Source: Candidatus Accumulibacter cognatus
Lineage (GTDB): Bacteria; Pseudomonadota; Gammaproteobacteria; Burkholderiales; Rhodocyclaceae
NCBI GenBank assembly: GCA_013414765.1
Contig: CP058708.1
Span: 4,335,553-4,399,552, forward strand
Length of the DNA stretch: 64,000 bases
Direction: 5' to 3'
The notes beneath the pieces are model-generated. The model did no database searches. It saw only the letters and a list, made by a program, of their open reading frames with translations, and had not been told where the DNA came from. Shown here piece after piece: positions 1 through 8,901 of the stretch (positions are counted from its first letter, which is position 1; every line of letters begins with the position of its first letter). The translations under genes and the position numbers were made by a program.

Positions 1-690
1 AAGCGCGAGGCTGCAATCAGCTTGAATCGACCCCGGTCTGATATGAAGGTGCGTGAGTATTCCCGGTTTGCCGTCATGGTCACCAACCAGATCGAGATTC
101 TGGGCATAGTGGTGATGGCCGCCCTGAACGGCTACACTATTTGCGGCGGCCTCGAAATCGCCGAGGCCTCCATGTTGCTCAGGCTGTCGACCATGTTACC
201 CAGCGCGCCCATCAGGCGGCCGAGTTCATCGTTGCCGTCATCGTGCGGAGCTCTTGACAGATCGCCACGGGCGACCGTCTCAGCCACCTTGATGGCGCAC
301 CGCATGCGCCCGACGACGCTGCGCATGACCATCCAGGCGATCAGCGCGGGTCAGTATGACCGCCATGGTGACGGTGAGAATCATGCGGCGCAGCGCCTCG
401 GCGAGCGCCACGGCGGCCTTTTCGGCCACTTCGATGTTATTTCTGCTGTAACTCGATCAGCTTGCCGAAGCCCGCGACCGTCCTGGCGCTGAACGGCGTG
501 GTGGTCTTGCCCCGCCAGTCGGCCGCCTTCTCGAGCTTGCACTCGCCATAGAGCTGGAACCATTTCGGTCGCGCGTTCATGTACTTGCTGAAGATCTCGC
601 GCAACTCCTTGAGTGCCCGCATCCCCTCGGGGGAATGGCCGGTGGCCTCGAAGGCCTTGAGATTGTCCTCGACGATCTTGCGCAGACTAG
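1..690 (-). pseudogene. Methyl-accepting chemotaxis protein, degraded 5' fragment
   Basis: Leftward remnant of a chemoreceptor gene. The segment 437-703 encodes a helical sensor-like stretch (LRKIVEDNLKAFEATGHSPE and on), and 132-332 encodes a HAMP-like linker (VAETVARGDLS, then DELGRLMGALGNMVDSL). These lie in different frames, joined through a stretch reading EVAEKAAVALAEALRRM, so at least one frameshift separates sensor and HAMP regions. The signalling domain is not visible; it would lie left of position 1 or is lost. An IS5-type element abuts the 5' side at 691, which has removed the normal start. The gene is very unlikely to make a working receptor. Confidence 0.6.
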
Positions 691-824
691 GGGGTGTCCT
701 CAATTAAGGCGATTTCTCGGAATCAAGATACCGCAAAGATACGGGACGACTACCGAAGAGGCTTGTATTGCTGGCCATGAGCCCGGCCTATCATCATGAC
801 TATTGGTATGGCGTTTTGCGGAAA

Positions 825-1289
825 TCACCTAAGCCAGATGATCGTGGAAGTCAGGTAGATGGTGGCCAGAAAATTGCGGGCGGTGTTGTCGTAGAGGGTA
901 GCGATGGATCGGTATTGCTGGAGTTTCTGGAAGAAGTTTTCGATCAGGTGGCGGGTCAGGTAGAGGTCGCGGTCGTCCTCGCGGGGTTCAACACGGGGGC
1001 GTTTGGGGGGAATAAGGGCGGTTTTTCCGGCCTCGGCCAGTGCTTCCAGTACCCGCTGGTCGGCAGCGTCCCCCTTGTCGGCAATGATCGTGTTGGCGGC
1101 TGTCTGGGGCAACAGGACGTCCGCGCCGTCGAGGTTGCGGGACTGTCCGGGGGTGAGGTGGAAGCCGACCGGATTGCCCAGGATGTCCACGGAGGCATGG
1201 ATTTGGGTGCTCAGTCCGCCTCGGCTACGCCCGATGGCTTGCGGGCCGTGTTTATCGGGCGCCCTCGCTGTGCTGATGAACTCGCACAA
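825..1289 (-). CDS. IS5-family transposase, downstream frame (OrfB)
   Basis: C-terminal part of the IS427-type transposase. GRSRGGLSTQIHASVDILGNP and LLPQTAANTIIADKGDAAD are the family core containing the second catalytic Asp, and the segment NFFQKLQQYRSIATLYDNTA corresponds to the region with the YREK-like signature, here somewhat diverged. It overlaps OrfA by about 38 bases in another frame, consistent with programmed frameshifting in this group. It lies wholly inside the element bounded by the CTAG repeats. Confidence 0.75.
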   Translation of the reverse strand: MCEFISTARAPDKHGPQAIGRSRGGLSTQIHASVDILGNPVGFHLTPGQSRNLDGADVLLPQTAANTIIADKGDAADQRVLEALAEAGKTALIPPKRPRVEPREDDRDLYLTRHLIENFFQKLQQYRSIATLYDNTARNFLATIYLTSTIIWLR

Positions 1290-1500
1290 TCGTGCGGTCC
1301 ATCATCGCGTATTCATTGTCGGCCTCGATCGCCAAGTGCTTGAAAAGATTCTTCCAGAGGCCATTCCTGGCCCACCGGCTGAAGCGCGTGTGAACCACTT
1401 TCCAGGCACCAGAACATTCCGGCAAATCGCGCCACGGGATTCCCGCACGATAGAGATAAAGGACGGCCTCCACAAACAGCCGATTGTCCCGGGCGGTCAC
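1252..1500 (-). CDS. IS5-family transposase, upstream frame (OrfA)
   Basis: N-terminal part of an IS427-type DDE transposase. It shows the family block RDNRLFVEAVLYLYRAGIPW followed by RDLPE, and the DNEYAMMDRTIVRVHQHS segment that leads into the catalytic core. Homology continues upstream to about 1585 (WERIEPLLQGREDTVGV), but that frame has no ATG. The ATG at 1577 (reading left) is one base out of phase, suggesting a single-base indel near the start and an inactive copy. The downstream frame (825-1289) would be reached by a -1 shift around 1255-1289. Confidence 0.75.
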   Translation of the reverse strand: MTARDNRLFVEAVLYLYRAGIPWRDLPECSGAWKVVHTRFSRWARNGLWKNLFKHLAIEADNEYAMMDRTIVRVHQHSEGAR

Positions 1501-1674
1501 ACCGACCGTGTCTTCTCGACCCTGCAGCAGGGGTTCAATCCGCTCCCAAGGGGTCGTCGCGGGGCACGTCGCGTCATCAGTCCCTCCATACCGGCCAACC
1601 CGCTATGGACCCCATTTGGCCTCGTTTGTGAATCTCTTAGAGGACACGCCCTAGTGGGGGCAGGAAGGGAAGGG

Positions 1675-1857
1675 CTACTTGTTATGCGGGGCACAGGATT
1701 CACTTACCGGAGCGCGCCGGGCAATGAGCCGGACCCAGAACCACAGCTCGAACGCCGCGCCGGTGATTAGAGCGGCGCTACTCAAGCCCAAGAAACCCAG
1801 TGCGTAAAGCGTTAGCGCGACCAACAGGATTGAGACGGTGATGAGGTGATGTTTCAT
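1675..1857 (-). CDS. Small inner-membrane protein (60 aa), unknown function
   Basis: A 60-residue protein with two hydrophobic helices (about residues 5-24 and 27-45, ending in ELWFWVRLIARR) and a positively charged tail. The ATG at 1857 is preceded by a good Shine-Dalgarno sequence (TGAGGAGT, complement of about 1862-1870), which supports a real gene. I recognise this only as a type of short conserved membrane protein with no assigned role. It lies beside the IS5 element and is leftward, with no operon partner. Confidence 0.6.
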   Translation of the reverse strand: MKHHLITVSILLVALTLYALGFLGLSSAALITGAAFELWFWVRLIARRAPVSESCAPHNK

Positions 1858-2195
1858 TCCGTACTCCTCAAGTGGCTTAACAAATTGCGTTTGTCTGTCG
1901 CACCGAAAAATTTCGGTTCAAGCCCTGGCACATCCGCGGCGGATAAACGTTGTTGGACTGTACCGCTACAATCGCAGTATCGATGGAGATTGTAAGGCAG
2001 GCCCGGCGAAAGTCAATCGTTTGGCATGAAGTCGGTCAACGGATTGACGCTTACAGATGAGCAGAATGGCTGGAGGAAGGACGACTAGCCAAGGCGGCAG
2101 GAGTGAACGCGGGGTTCTTGGGAGCACTTGCCCGCCAGGCATGCGAACGGCACCGCCGTCCGATTGCTCCGGAAGAAAGGAATACCAATCGATCA
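1858..2195. other. Gap without a convincing gene
   Basis: Contains the ribosome-binding site and presumably the promoter of the leftward small membrane protein gene. The rest holds only short overlapping frames with no recognisable product. The right end runs into the IS91-type remnant. Confidence 0.4.
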
Positions 2196-2489
2196 TCAAG
2201 GAGGCTCGGAGGTTTGGATGGTCACATGGTGGCAGGAGGGGCCTGTCCACTGACCGATCCCGCCATGTGGGCAGCGCGCATGCTCGATGCACCCCGGCGG
2301 CATGGACGCGGCGACGGACTCGATCACCGCGTGCTCCGGCGGCGGCACGACGAGTACCGTGCGGGCGGATGCCAGAGTCTCTTTCTGGTGCGCCAGCGAG
2401 AGCAGGCCGTAGTGACGGATTCGCTTGAAACCGGCAGGCAGGGCATGTTGCAGAAAACGGTCGACAAGCTTGCAAGACTTGATAATCAA
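2196..2489 (-). pseudogene. IS91-family transposase, C-terminal remnant
   Basis: The leftward frame encodes VDRFLQHALPAGFKRIRHYG followed by LLSLAHQKETLASARTVLVVPPPE. This matches the conserved end of IS91-type (HUH/Y2 rolling-circle) transposases, where the LP-GF-RIRYYG block precedes a cysteine motif; HARCPHGGIG preserves part of that motif. The catalytic HUH and tyrosine motifs are absent, so this is a short dead fragment. Confidence 0.65.
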
Positions 2490-2589
2490 TTGGCCGGCTT
2501 CCTAACCTGGGAATTACAGTCGGTTTGGAAAATCACAGACTGACCACCACAGTAGGGGACATTTGTCCGATGCAAGCGCAACCAGTTGG

Positions 2590-2860
2590 TGGGGCAGAGA
2601 TCAAGGCAGATGTTGAGCATCGAGAATGTACTGAGTACTGAGTTGCGACACGTGAGGGCGCACGAGCGCCAACGAGATCAAGCGCTGGCAGGAAACGGAC
2701 GTTGAACAACTGGCTCTGGGAGAAAGAAGCCGTTTGGCCTTGAAGAGCAACTTGGCGGAAATGCACTGCCTGAACGAACAGATCGAAAGGCTGGAATCCG
2801 AGATCCTGAAAATGGCGAAGCTACGCCCGGAGGCCGAACGATGCCTGCCGACCGGGGGAG
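2590..2860 (+). pseudogene. IS110-family transposase, central remnant
   Basis: In a rightward frame starting near 2668 the sequence reads EIKRWQETDVEQLALGERSR, then LALKSNLAEMHCLNEQIERLE and KMAKLRPEAERCL. This matches the coiled-coil segment that joins the RuvC-like and C-terminal serine domains in IS110 transposases. The frame breaks before the C-terminal PG(I/V)G block and nothing of the N-terminal DEDD domain is visible. A decayed fragment. Confidence 0.6.
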
Positions 2861-3090
2861 GGACGGCCTCCGAGCGTTCCCTTTCTGTCGAGACGGTCAC
2901 CTGAACCGGAGGAGAAGAGGGCCGACTCCTTGGCGAGCATCACGAAAAGAAGCCGCCTACTCCAGGGCAAGCGAGCGATGACGGATAAAGAGCTCAAGCG
3001 TGCCCAGCGGACTCGCGACCGAAGAGCGGGAGTCGTCGATATTCGCAATGAGACGGACGCACCCCTCAAATCGCTGTTGAACCTCCTGGG

Positions 3091-3384
3091 TCATTGCCGG
3101 GATAGGTTACTCGAAGCGTGCGGATGCACCTGAATCTTGAGGCTGTCTTCGATAGGCGCTGTCACGGGCGCTTTGTCGTCTCGCATGAAACTCGGCGATG
3201 GTTGGTATGAGGTCATTTTGGGGACACGGATCTTCACCGGGAGCTGCGCCCCGAGCCTGTCGACGAGATCGGTACAGGACAGCAACCCGGCGTAGGGCAA
3301 GTGCCGTCGTCGCTCCTTGATGAGAGAGAGTCGTGCGACGCAGACGAGTGCCATGTGGTTGTGCCCGGCACGCCACTTGCGCAC
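3091..3384 (-). pseudogene. DDE transposase C-terminal remnant (IS4/IS701-like)
   Basis: The leftward frame encodes KWRAGHNHMALVCVARLSLI followed by KERRRHLPYAGLLSCTDLVDRL. This resembles the transposase tail in which a W..WH.HMAL motif is followed by an LLS..DIV block. No catalytic residues remain. The surroundings (2.9-3.6 kb) carry only short unrecognised frames, and the 280 bases before the kinase gene at 3669 show nothing else. Confidence 0.45.
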
Positions 3385-3668
3385 CTGGTAGTCGGCTCAT
3401 CCCGCCGCACCCTTTCGCATTCTCAATTCGACGCCAGTTCCAGTTGGACATGTCTTCCTGCACGACGGGACGTGAATCTATGACTCTCCATTAAATCATT
3501 CGTTGACAGGCATTTCTGAGGCCCCGTATGCTTGGTGGCCTGAATAGGTAATCATGGTTACCGGACACGGATTGCGAAGCGGGACCGAGGGTTTGGAACG
3601 CCGAATGCCTGGGTGCTTACACATGTGGCGTGCTGGCGGTAGACACGTACGGTACAGGGGGGAGAAGC

Positions 3669-5795
3669 ATGTTCAAGCTGGAACTGGGAAAGTACCGTAG
3701 TATCGTTCTGTCGATCGCGCTGTTCCTGATCTTCGATCTGGCTGTCTTGGTGCTCAATTTCGTGATCTCGAGCCAGATCAGCGGTGACGCACTAATGGTC
3801 AACCTTGCCGGGCGCCAGCGCATGCTGTCGCAGCGGATTGCCAAGACTGCCCTGCAAGTGGAGCGTCGGATGGTCGAGGTAAAGCCGTTCGTCAACGAAC
3901 TCGCCGAATTGCGACAGGCTTCTGCCGTCTTTAATCGAACGCTAATTGCTTTCTCCCAGGGCGGTACCACTCTCAGCGGTGCTGGTGATGAAGTCACGCT
4001 GGCCAGGATTGATGACGATCAGGTGCAAGCGATCCTGGTCCAGGCCAGCGCAAGCTGGAGCCCCTTGGTGGCATCGATCGGCTCGCTCTCTGATGAAAAC
4101 CTGAGTCTTGAGCAGGCAGAGAAACTCGCGCGCTTGGCGGAAACTACCAACTTGCAGCTACTCAAGTTAATGAACGATCTGACCAACCGTGTCGAACAGG
4201 CCGCAGCCTCCAAGGCCACCACGCTGCGCATGGTCCAGGTCACCGGGATCTCGCTGGCAACCATCAACTTCGCCGTTATCCTCTTCCACTTCATCGGTCA
4301 CCTGCGCCGTACTGACCGGGAACTGGAACGTGCGCGCAAGGAGACCGACGATATCCTGCGCACGACTCAGGAGGGACTCTTCCTGCTCGACCCCGAGTAC
4401 AACGTCGGTTCACAGCGTTCGCTGGCGCTCAGCGGCATTCTAGGCATGGCCGTGCCGAGCGGGGGCAATTTCCTCGAGCTTTTGCGCACGGGCGTAGATT
4501 CGAAGACACTCGATACGGCTCGCGAATACCTTGACCTGCTGTTCAATCACGATGTCAAGGAGAAACTGGTCGCCAGCGTCAATCCGCTCAACTGTGTGCA
4601 CTTGCTCGCTGGTCAGGGTTCGGGTGCTCCGGAAGCGCGCTACCTGCAGTTCTCTTTCAATCGTGTACGCGAAGGTGTCAAGGTGACCCACTTGCTGGTC
4701 ACGGTCAACGACATCACCCGCCGCGTGCTGCTCGAGCAGGAACTCAAGGCGAGCGAGGATCGCGCACGCGGGCAGCTCGGCATGCTGGTCGAGATCATGG
4801 TGGTCGAACCGGCGGCGCTGCACCAGTTCCTCCGCACAGCGGTCGACGGGCTGCAGGCGATCAATGCGTTGCTGCGCGATCAAGCCGATCCCCCAGGAAG
4901 CCGGAACAACCAGGTCAACGCCATTTTCCGCCAAGCCCACCGGATCAAGGGTGACGCGGCCGCGCTCGGAATGAACAGCCTGGCCGGCACCTTCGACCAG
5001 CTCGAAGATCTCCTGTCGGCATTGCGCGAGCGGACCTCGGTGTCTGGAGAGGACTTTCTGCCCGTCGTTGTACAGATACGGGGATTGTTCGAACAGATCG
5101 AAACGATCCAGAACGCGATCGTGCGGATCTCGCAGGTTCGCGGAATCACGACCATCGAAGACGCGCGTCCGCAACACGACCCGGTCGTCGGCAGGCTTCC
5201 TTTCGTCCAGCGCTGGTACGACTTTGCCGGGCAGATTGCCGCTCGCCACGGCAATAGGGCCGAGGTCAGCTACAGCGGAATCGACATCGGTACGCTGCCT
5301 CTGCCCCTGAGTGACACCATCCAGACGATCATCCATCAATTCCTTCGGAATGCCGTGGTGCACGGAATCGAACCCCCTGCTGAGCGCAAGGCGATCGGCA
5401 AGCCGGAATCCGGCAGAATCTCGATCTACATATCGCAGAGCGAAGACGGATCGATCGAACTGAGTTTCCGTGATGACGGCCGCGGCCTTTCGGTTGATCG
5501 AATCCGCAAAGCTGCCGTTGCCCAGGGCCGTTTGTCTGCCGAGGAGGCAGAGACCTGGGACTATCGCCGCATCGTCGGTCTGATTTTCGAGCCCGGAATG
5601 AGCTCGCAGGAGGTCGTAGATACTGACGCTGGACGTGGCGCCGGACTAGACGCCGTGCGGGATCTCGTCTCCCGTTTCGGCGGGCATATCCGCATCGGTT
5701 CGACGCCCAACGAGTACTGCCATTTTCGCATCCGCCTGACGCCTCATCCGGTTGGCAAATCACCACTGACTTCTGGGAGTGGGGGCACGCCATGA
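3669..5795 (+). CDS. Membrane PilJ-type sensor / CheA-like histidine kinase
   Basis: Predicted 708-residue inner-membrane kinase. An N-terminal transmembrane helix (about 11-33) precedes a PilJ-type sensor region with the signature NLAGRQRMLSQRIAKT (about 44-60). A second helix (about 186-208) leads to a PAS-like segment, then an HPt-type helical domain with the phospho-accepting candidate His424 in AHRIKGDAAALGM. A CheA-like ATPase follows, with N-box HQFLRNAVVHGIE (about 556-568), DDGRGLS (about 602) and GAGLDAV. It stops soon after the ATPase, with no CheW-like docking domain. The ATG at 3669 follows GGGGGGAGAAGC; an upstream start at 3630 lacks such a site. It overlaps the receiver gene by ATGA. 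Confidence 0.85.
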   Translation: MFKLELGKYRSIVLSIALFLIFDLAVLVLNFVISSQISGDALMVNLAGRQRMLSQRIAKTALQVERRMVEVKPFVNELAELRQASAVFNRTLIAFSQGGTTLSGAGDEVTLARIDDDQVQAILVQASASWSPLVASIGSLSDENLSLEQAEKLARLAETTNLQLLKLMNDLTNRVEQAAASKATTLRMVQVTGISLATINFAVILFHFIGHLRRTDRELERARKETDDILRTTQEGLFLLDPEYNVGSQRSLALSGILGMAVPSGGNFLELLRTGVDSKTLDTAREYLDLLFNHDVKEKLVASVNPLNCVHLLAGQGSGAPEARYLQFSFNRVREGVKVTHLLVTVNDITRRVLLEQELKASEDRARGQLGMLVEIMVVEPAALHQFLRTAVDGLQAINALLRDQADPPGSRNNQVNAIFRQAHRIKGDAAALGMNSLAGTFDQLEDLLSALRERTSVSGEDFLPVVVQIRGLFEQIETIQNAIVRISQVRGITTIEDARPQHDPVVGRLPFVQRWYDFAGQIAARHGNRAEVSYSGIDIGTLPLPLSDTIQTIIHQFLRNAVVHGIEPPAERKAIGKPESGRISIYISQSEDGSIELSFRDDGRGLSVDRIRKAAVAQGRLSAEEAETWDYRRIVGLIFEPGMSSQEVVDTDAGRGAGLDAVRDLVSRFGGHIRIGSTPNEYCHFRIRLTPHPVGKSPLTSGSGGTP

Positions 5796-6166
5796 AGCGA
5801 CTGCTGATCGTCGATGATTCGAACATCATTCGCAGTAAAATCGCTCGCTGCCTCGGCGAATACGGCCTGGAAATTGCTGGCCTGGCCGCCAACGGCCGCG
5901 ATGCGCTGCTGCGTTTCCAGGCGACACCTTGCGATCTCGTGACGATGGACTTGACGATGCCGCAAATGGACGGGATCGAATGCATCCGTGCACTGCGTGC
6001 GCTCGATCCCAAGGTGCACATCCTCGTCGTTTCGGCGCTGGCCGACAAGGCAACGGCAATTCAGGCGCTGAAGGAGGGAGCACAAGGCTTTCTCTGCAAA
6101 CCATTCAGCGAGTCGGAGTTGACCGAGGCGATCGGCGAGCTGTTATCGGACGACAGCAATGACTGA
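5792..6166 (+). CDS. CheY-like single-domain response regulator
   Basis: 124 residues, a stand-alone receiver. The acidic pair Asp8/Asp9, phospho-acceptor Asp53 (VTMDLTMPQMDG), Ser81 and Lys103 (CKPF) are all in place, so it should be phosphorylatable. There is no output domain. Its start overlaps the kinase stop (ATGA) and its end overlaps the CheX-like gene by 8 bases, implying co-translation. The natural partners are the upstream kinase as phosphodonor and the downstream protein as phosphatase. Confidence 0.92.
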   Translation: MKRLLIVDDSNIIRSKIARCLGEYGLEIAGLAANGRDALLRFQATPCDLVTMDLTMPQMDGIECIRALRALDPKVHILVVSALADKATAIQALKEGAQGFLCKPFSESELTEAIGELLSDDSND

Positions 6167-6605
6167 AGCGGAACTGCGCATTTTTATCGACATCGTCCAG
6201 CACTACTTCGAACAGCAGACTGGACGCCCAGCAGAAATGGGCACGCCGTTCCTCGGTGATCAGGGCACCCTGCCGGTCCTCGACTTTACCGGACTCATCG
6301 GCATCTCCGGCAATCGCCACGGCTGCGTCTATTTCACCGCCACGGCAGCACTATTGAGGCAGTTGCTCGTACATGGCGGAGAAACCGACGTCTCGTTGCG
6401 AAACCTCGCCGATCTCGCCGGAGAAATCGCCAACACGATTTCTGGCAACGCACGCCGGATGTTCGGTCACGAATTCATCATCTCGGTGCCGGACGTCATT
6501 ACAGATCCCCATCAGCAAATCGCACTGCCAGCAAACGTCAAGGCCTACGTCATACCACTGAGCTGGCAGCAAGAGGAGGCAGCCCTGGTTGTTAGCGTCG
6601 TCTGA
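6159..6605 (+). CDS. CheX-like chemotaxis phosphatase-fold protein
   Basis: 148 residues. The segment LADLAGEIANTISGNARR (about 84-101) matches the CheX/CheC/FliY phosphatase helix, with the E-x-x-N pair Glu89 and Asn92. CheX proteins remove phosphate from phospho-CheY, so it probably resets the adjacent receiver. The rest fits one alpha/beta CheX domain (FTGLIGISGNRHGCVYFTA; the C-terminal strand ends VVSVV). It is the last gene of the three-gene unit, with a gap of about 330 bases after it. Confidence 0.85.
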   Translation: MTEAELRIFIDIVQHYFEQQTGRPAEMGTPFLGDQGTLPVLDFTGLIGISGNRHGCVYFTATAALLRQLLVHGGETDVSLRNLADLAGEIANTISGNARRMFGHEFIISVPDVITDPHQQIALPANVKAYVIPLSWQQEEAALVVSVV

Positions 6606-6933
6606 CTGAGAGCTGGTGCCTTACCTTCCAGAATAACCCTTCAAATGGCAAGATGTATAAACCCATCCGATGCCATCCAAGGGGATCACTTCGGAACGCG
6701 CAGCAGGCAGTCCAGGCAGTTCAGGCGGTGCAGGCTGCCATTGACCAGGGTCTTCCCTTCGATTCTGAATGGGTGGTGGCGCCGTCGGATACGGGTTGCA
6801 ACCATGAACCTTCACCGGCCAGGGTGGAACCCGGCAAGGGGCAGGCAAGAGTCACCAGGAAAAGGCAGGGAGCAGGCAGGGCGACAGGAAAGTAAAACGT
6901 CGGTATGATGATTGAAAGCCGGGAGGAGTGAAC
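6606..6933. other. Gap with a short degenerate CAGGCAGT-type repeat
   Basis: No convincing gene. Around 6701-6740 a motif close to CAGGCAGTC is repeated in imperfect tandem (CAGGCAGTCCAGGCAGTTC and on). The right edge holds the strong ribosome-binding site GGGAGGAG at 6921-6928 of the WG-repeat gene. Confidence 0.4.
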
Positions 6934-8040
6934 ATGGATCGAGCGCATCTCTGGTTGGGCAGCGTGCTGACGATGGTTTCCCTGCTAGCACTGGCCGGCG
7001 GGAACGAACCGGCCCTCTTTCAGATTCGCCAGGGCGACCAGATCGGCCTTATCGACCGCAGCGGCAAAGTGATCGTCCCGCCGGAGTTCCGGGAGGCACC
7101 CACCATCGGCGACCCCCTGATCCGCGTCCGCAAGGGGACGCGCACCGCGTACTATGCCCACGACGGGACCCTCGTCATTCCGCCCCAGGAGGAACTGACA
7201 GAACCCTACACCGAAGGGCTTGCTCCGGCGCTCCTCAAGGACGAGGGCAGCAAGCGGCTTTGGGGCTATGTGGATGCTCGCGGCACGGTGGTCATTCCGC
7301 CGCGCTTTCAGGCAGCGGATGTCTTCTCCGGTGGACTGGCCCGAGTGGGCGTTGCCAATGAGTGGGGCGAACTCCGCTACGGCTACATCGACCGCAGCGG
7401 CAAACTGGTGGTCGCCGCCCGTTACGCCAAGGCCCTTTCTGCCAGGGACGGTATCGGGCGGGTGGAAACGGAGGGCGGTCTACGTGCGTTCGACACCCTG
7501 GGCCGGGACATCACACCGGAGGGCGTCGATTTCGTCGGCCAATCGGTCGAGGGCATGATTCGCATCTGGTCGGCCCGCAAGCAGGGATTCATGGACGCCA
7601 CGGGAAAAGTAGTGGTGCCGCCGAACTTTGCCAACGCCAGTGATTTTCACGAAGGCATGGCCCGCGTGTGGAGTGACGGCAAGTTCGGGTTCATCGACCG
7701 CAGTGGCCGCCAGGTGATCGCTACCCGCTTCGACAGCGCCGAGGACTTTTCCGACGGTCTCGCCCTCGTTCGGGAGGGGGAGAAGCGCAAATTCATCGAC
7801 AAGACCGGAAAAACCGTCCTGGAGGCGACCTGGGAGCGGGTTTCCGCGTTCGGCGACGGATTGGCGGCGGCCAAGGACGGCAAGCTCTGGGGCTATGTGG
7901 ACAAGAGCGGCAAGTGGCTCATCACCCCGCGCTATTCCTATGCACGGCCGTTCTGGAACGGCCTCGCCGCCGTCACCGACGGCGGCCGCAGCCTGTGGAT
8001 TGAACGGCGCGGCACCATCGTCTGGCAGGCTCAACCTTGA
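6934..8040 (+). CDS. Secreted WG-repeat protein
   Basis: 368 residues with an N-terminal signal peptide (hydrophobic LWLGSVLTMVSLLALAGG). The rest consists of WG/KWG repeats of the type GYIDRSGKLVVAARY, GFIDRSGRQVIATRF and GYVDKSGKWLITPRY, roughly eight to nine units of 40-45 residues spread over nearly the whole chain. WG-repeat proteins are usually extracytoplasmic beta-rich proteins of unknown ligand. The ATG at 6934 lies 7 bases after GGAGG; the in-frame GTG at 6928 overlaps that site and is less likely. The following small secreted protein gene begins just after this stop and may be co-transcribed. Confidence 0.85.
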   Translation: MDRAHLWLGSVLTMVSLLALAGGNEPALFQIRQGDQIGLIDRSGKVIVPPEFREAPTIGDPLIRVRKGTRTAYYAHDGTLVIPPQEELTEPYTEGLAPALLKDEGSKRLWGYVDARGTVVIPPRFQAADVFSGGLARVGVANEWGELRYGYIDRSGKLVVAARYAKALSARDGIGRVETEGGLRAFDTLGRDITPEGVDFVGQSVEGMIRIWSARKQGFMDATGKVVVPPNFANASDFHEGMARVWSDGKFGFIDRSGRQVIATRFDSAEDFSDGLALVREGEKRKFIDKTGKTVLEATWERVSAFGDGLAAAKDGKLWGYVDKSGKWLITPRYSYARPFWNGLAAVTDGGRSLWIERRGTIVWQAQP

Positions 8041-8063
8041 ACGACCCTTTTACGGAGGCTCCC

Positions 8064-8339
8064 TTGAAAACACGCCAACTGGTTGCCATCGCCCTGCTGG
8101 CCCCCTTCGCCGCCAGCACCTTTGCCAATGACGCCCTGCGCACCTTGCTGGAGGATTCGAAAGCCAGCGGCAAGGGCGTGAACCTCTACGTTAACGGACA
8201 AGCCATCCCCGCCGTGGTGGTGGCAGTCGATGATCGCTACGTGCTTGCCCGCAGCCAGTCTCAGGGAACGATCGTCATCCGCCTAGACCGTCTCGACGGC
8301 GCCTCCGGTTTCGCCAGCGCAGAGCGAAAGGCGCAATAG
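8064..8339 (+). CDS. Small secreted protein, unknown function
   Basis: 91 residues beginning at a TTG (8064) placed 5 bases after GGAGG. This start gives KTRQLVAIALLAPFAASTFA, a clean signal peptide ending near residue 22. An upstream TTG at 8037 overlaps the preceding stop but has no ribosome-binding site. The mature part is a short basic/hydrophobic domain (NLYVNGQAIPAVVVAVDDRY, then VLARSQSQGTIVIRLDRL) that looks like a small beta fold. No family recognised; probably co-transcribed with the WG-repeat gene. Confidence 0.6.
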   Translation: MKTRQLVAIALLAPFAASTFANDALRTLLEDSKASGKGVNLYVNGQAIPAVVVAVDDRYVLARSQSQGTIVIRLDRLDGASGFASAERKAQ

Positions 8340-8378
8340 CGACCAAGGAATTGCGCGAGAGGCGGAGTCACCCATTAA

Positions 8379-8441
8379 CAGGTCGGAACTTTCCTTGCCG
8401 AGCGGCGGATGGCGCAGCCCAAAATATTGCAGTTCCATCAT
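8379..8441 (-). pseudogene. Truncated AAA ATPase (ExeA/TniB-like) partner gene of a transposase
   Basis: Directly after the leftward transposase stop, an overlapping ATG (8441) starts MMELQYFGLRHPPLGKESSD. This resembles the opening of the small ExeA-like ATP-binding proteins that travel with IS481/Mu-like DDE transposases. Homology stops after about 21 codons; the Walker motifs are missing, so the element lost this end. Confidence 0.55.
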
Positions 8442-8844
8442 CAATCCTCCTGGCCGCCGTAGTCCTGTGCATGGACCTGCTCGACCAGATTCGGCCCAGC
8501 GTTCGGGCTCCTGACCGGAACCGCGACCACCGGATCAGGCTTGTGCCGCCGCCGATCGCGATTGGCGAGCGCATCGAGCGGCGTCGCCTGACCGATCGAC
8601 TCACCGGCGTCGTTCTCCACCCCGACGACGGTCTCGGCATGCGGATCGACGAGCAGGCGAACGTTCTTGCCGGCAAGCTCGAAAGGCACCTCGAGGTGCC
8701 CGGCCTGATACGACACTGTGCCATCCTTGCGCACCAAACGGCGGACGCGGTGCAGAAACAGCGCATCGAGCTTTGCCATCTGCGGTCCTAGCAGCCTGTC
8801 GGACTTGGAGCCCGGGAAACCGACAAATTTTACTTTTCGGCATG

Positions 8845-8880
8845 AAAAAGGCCGGAATTTGTCGATTTTCCGGCCTTTTT
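8845..8880. terminator. Bidirectional terminator-like hairpin inside IS1182
   Basis: Perfect 13-bp arms AAAAAGGCCGGAA (8845-8857) and TTCCGGCCTTTTT (8868-8880) with a 10-base loop and T-tracts on both strands. It lies just past the transposase stop, between the gene and the element end. It should stop transcription leaving the transposase and block host transcription entering. Confidence 0.8.
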
Positions 8881-8901
8881 GAGGTTTTTCCTCGTTTTTC
8901 T

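Larger units (their letters stand above)
691..1650 (-). mobile_element. IS5-family (IS427-type) insertion sequence with CTAG target duplication
   Basis: A 960-bp element. The left end reads GGGGTGTCCTC and the right end, read inward, GGCGTGTCCTC: inverted ends with one mismatch. It is flanked on both sides by CTAG (687-690 and 1651-1654), which fits a 4-bp target duplication. It carries two overlapping leftward frames (1252-1500 and 825-1289) as in IS427-type elements, where a -1 frameshift fuses them. It interrupts or truncates the chemoreceptor remnant on its left. Confidence 0.8.

Noticed and set aside
4440-5363. A 307-codon minus-strand frame inside the kinase gene
   Set aside because: It is antisense to clear HPt and linker coding sequence; the translation has no domain-like pattern.
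6701-6740. Possible CRISPR or short tandem repeat (CAGGCAGT-type)
   Set aside because: Units are under 12 bases, imperfect and without spacers; just a degenerate tandem repeat.
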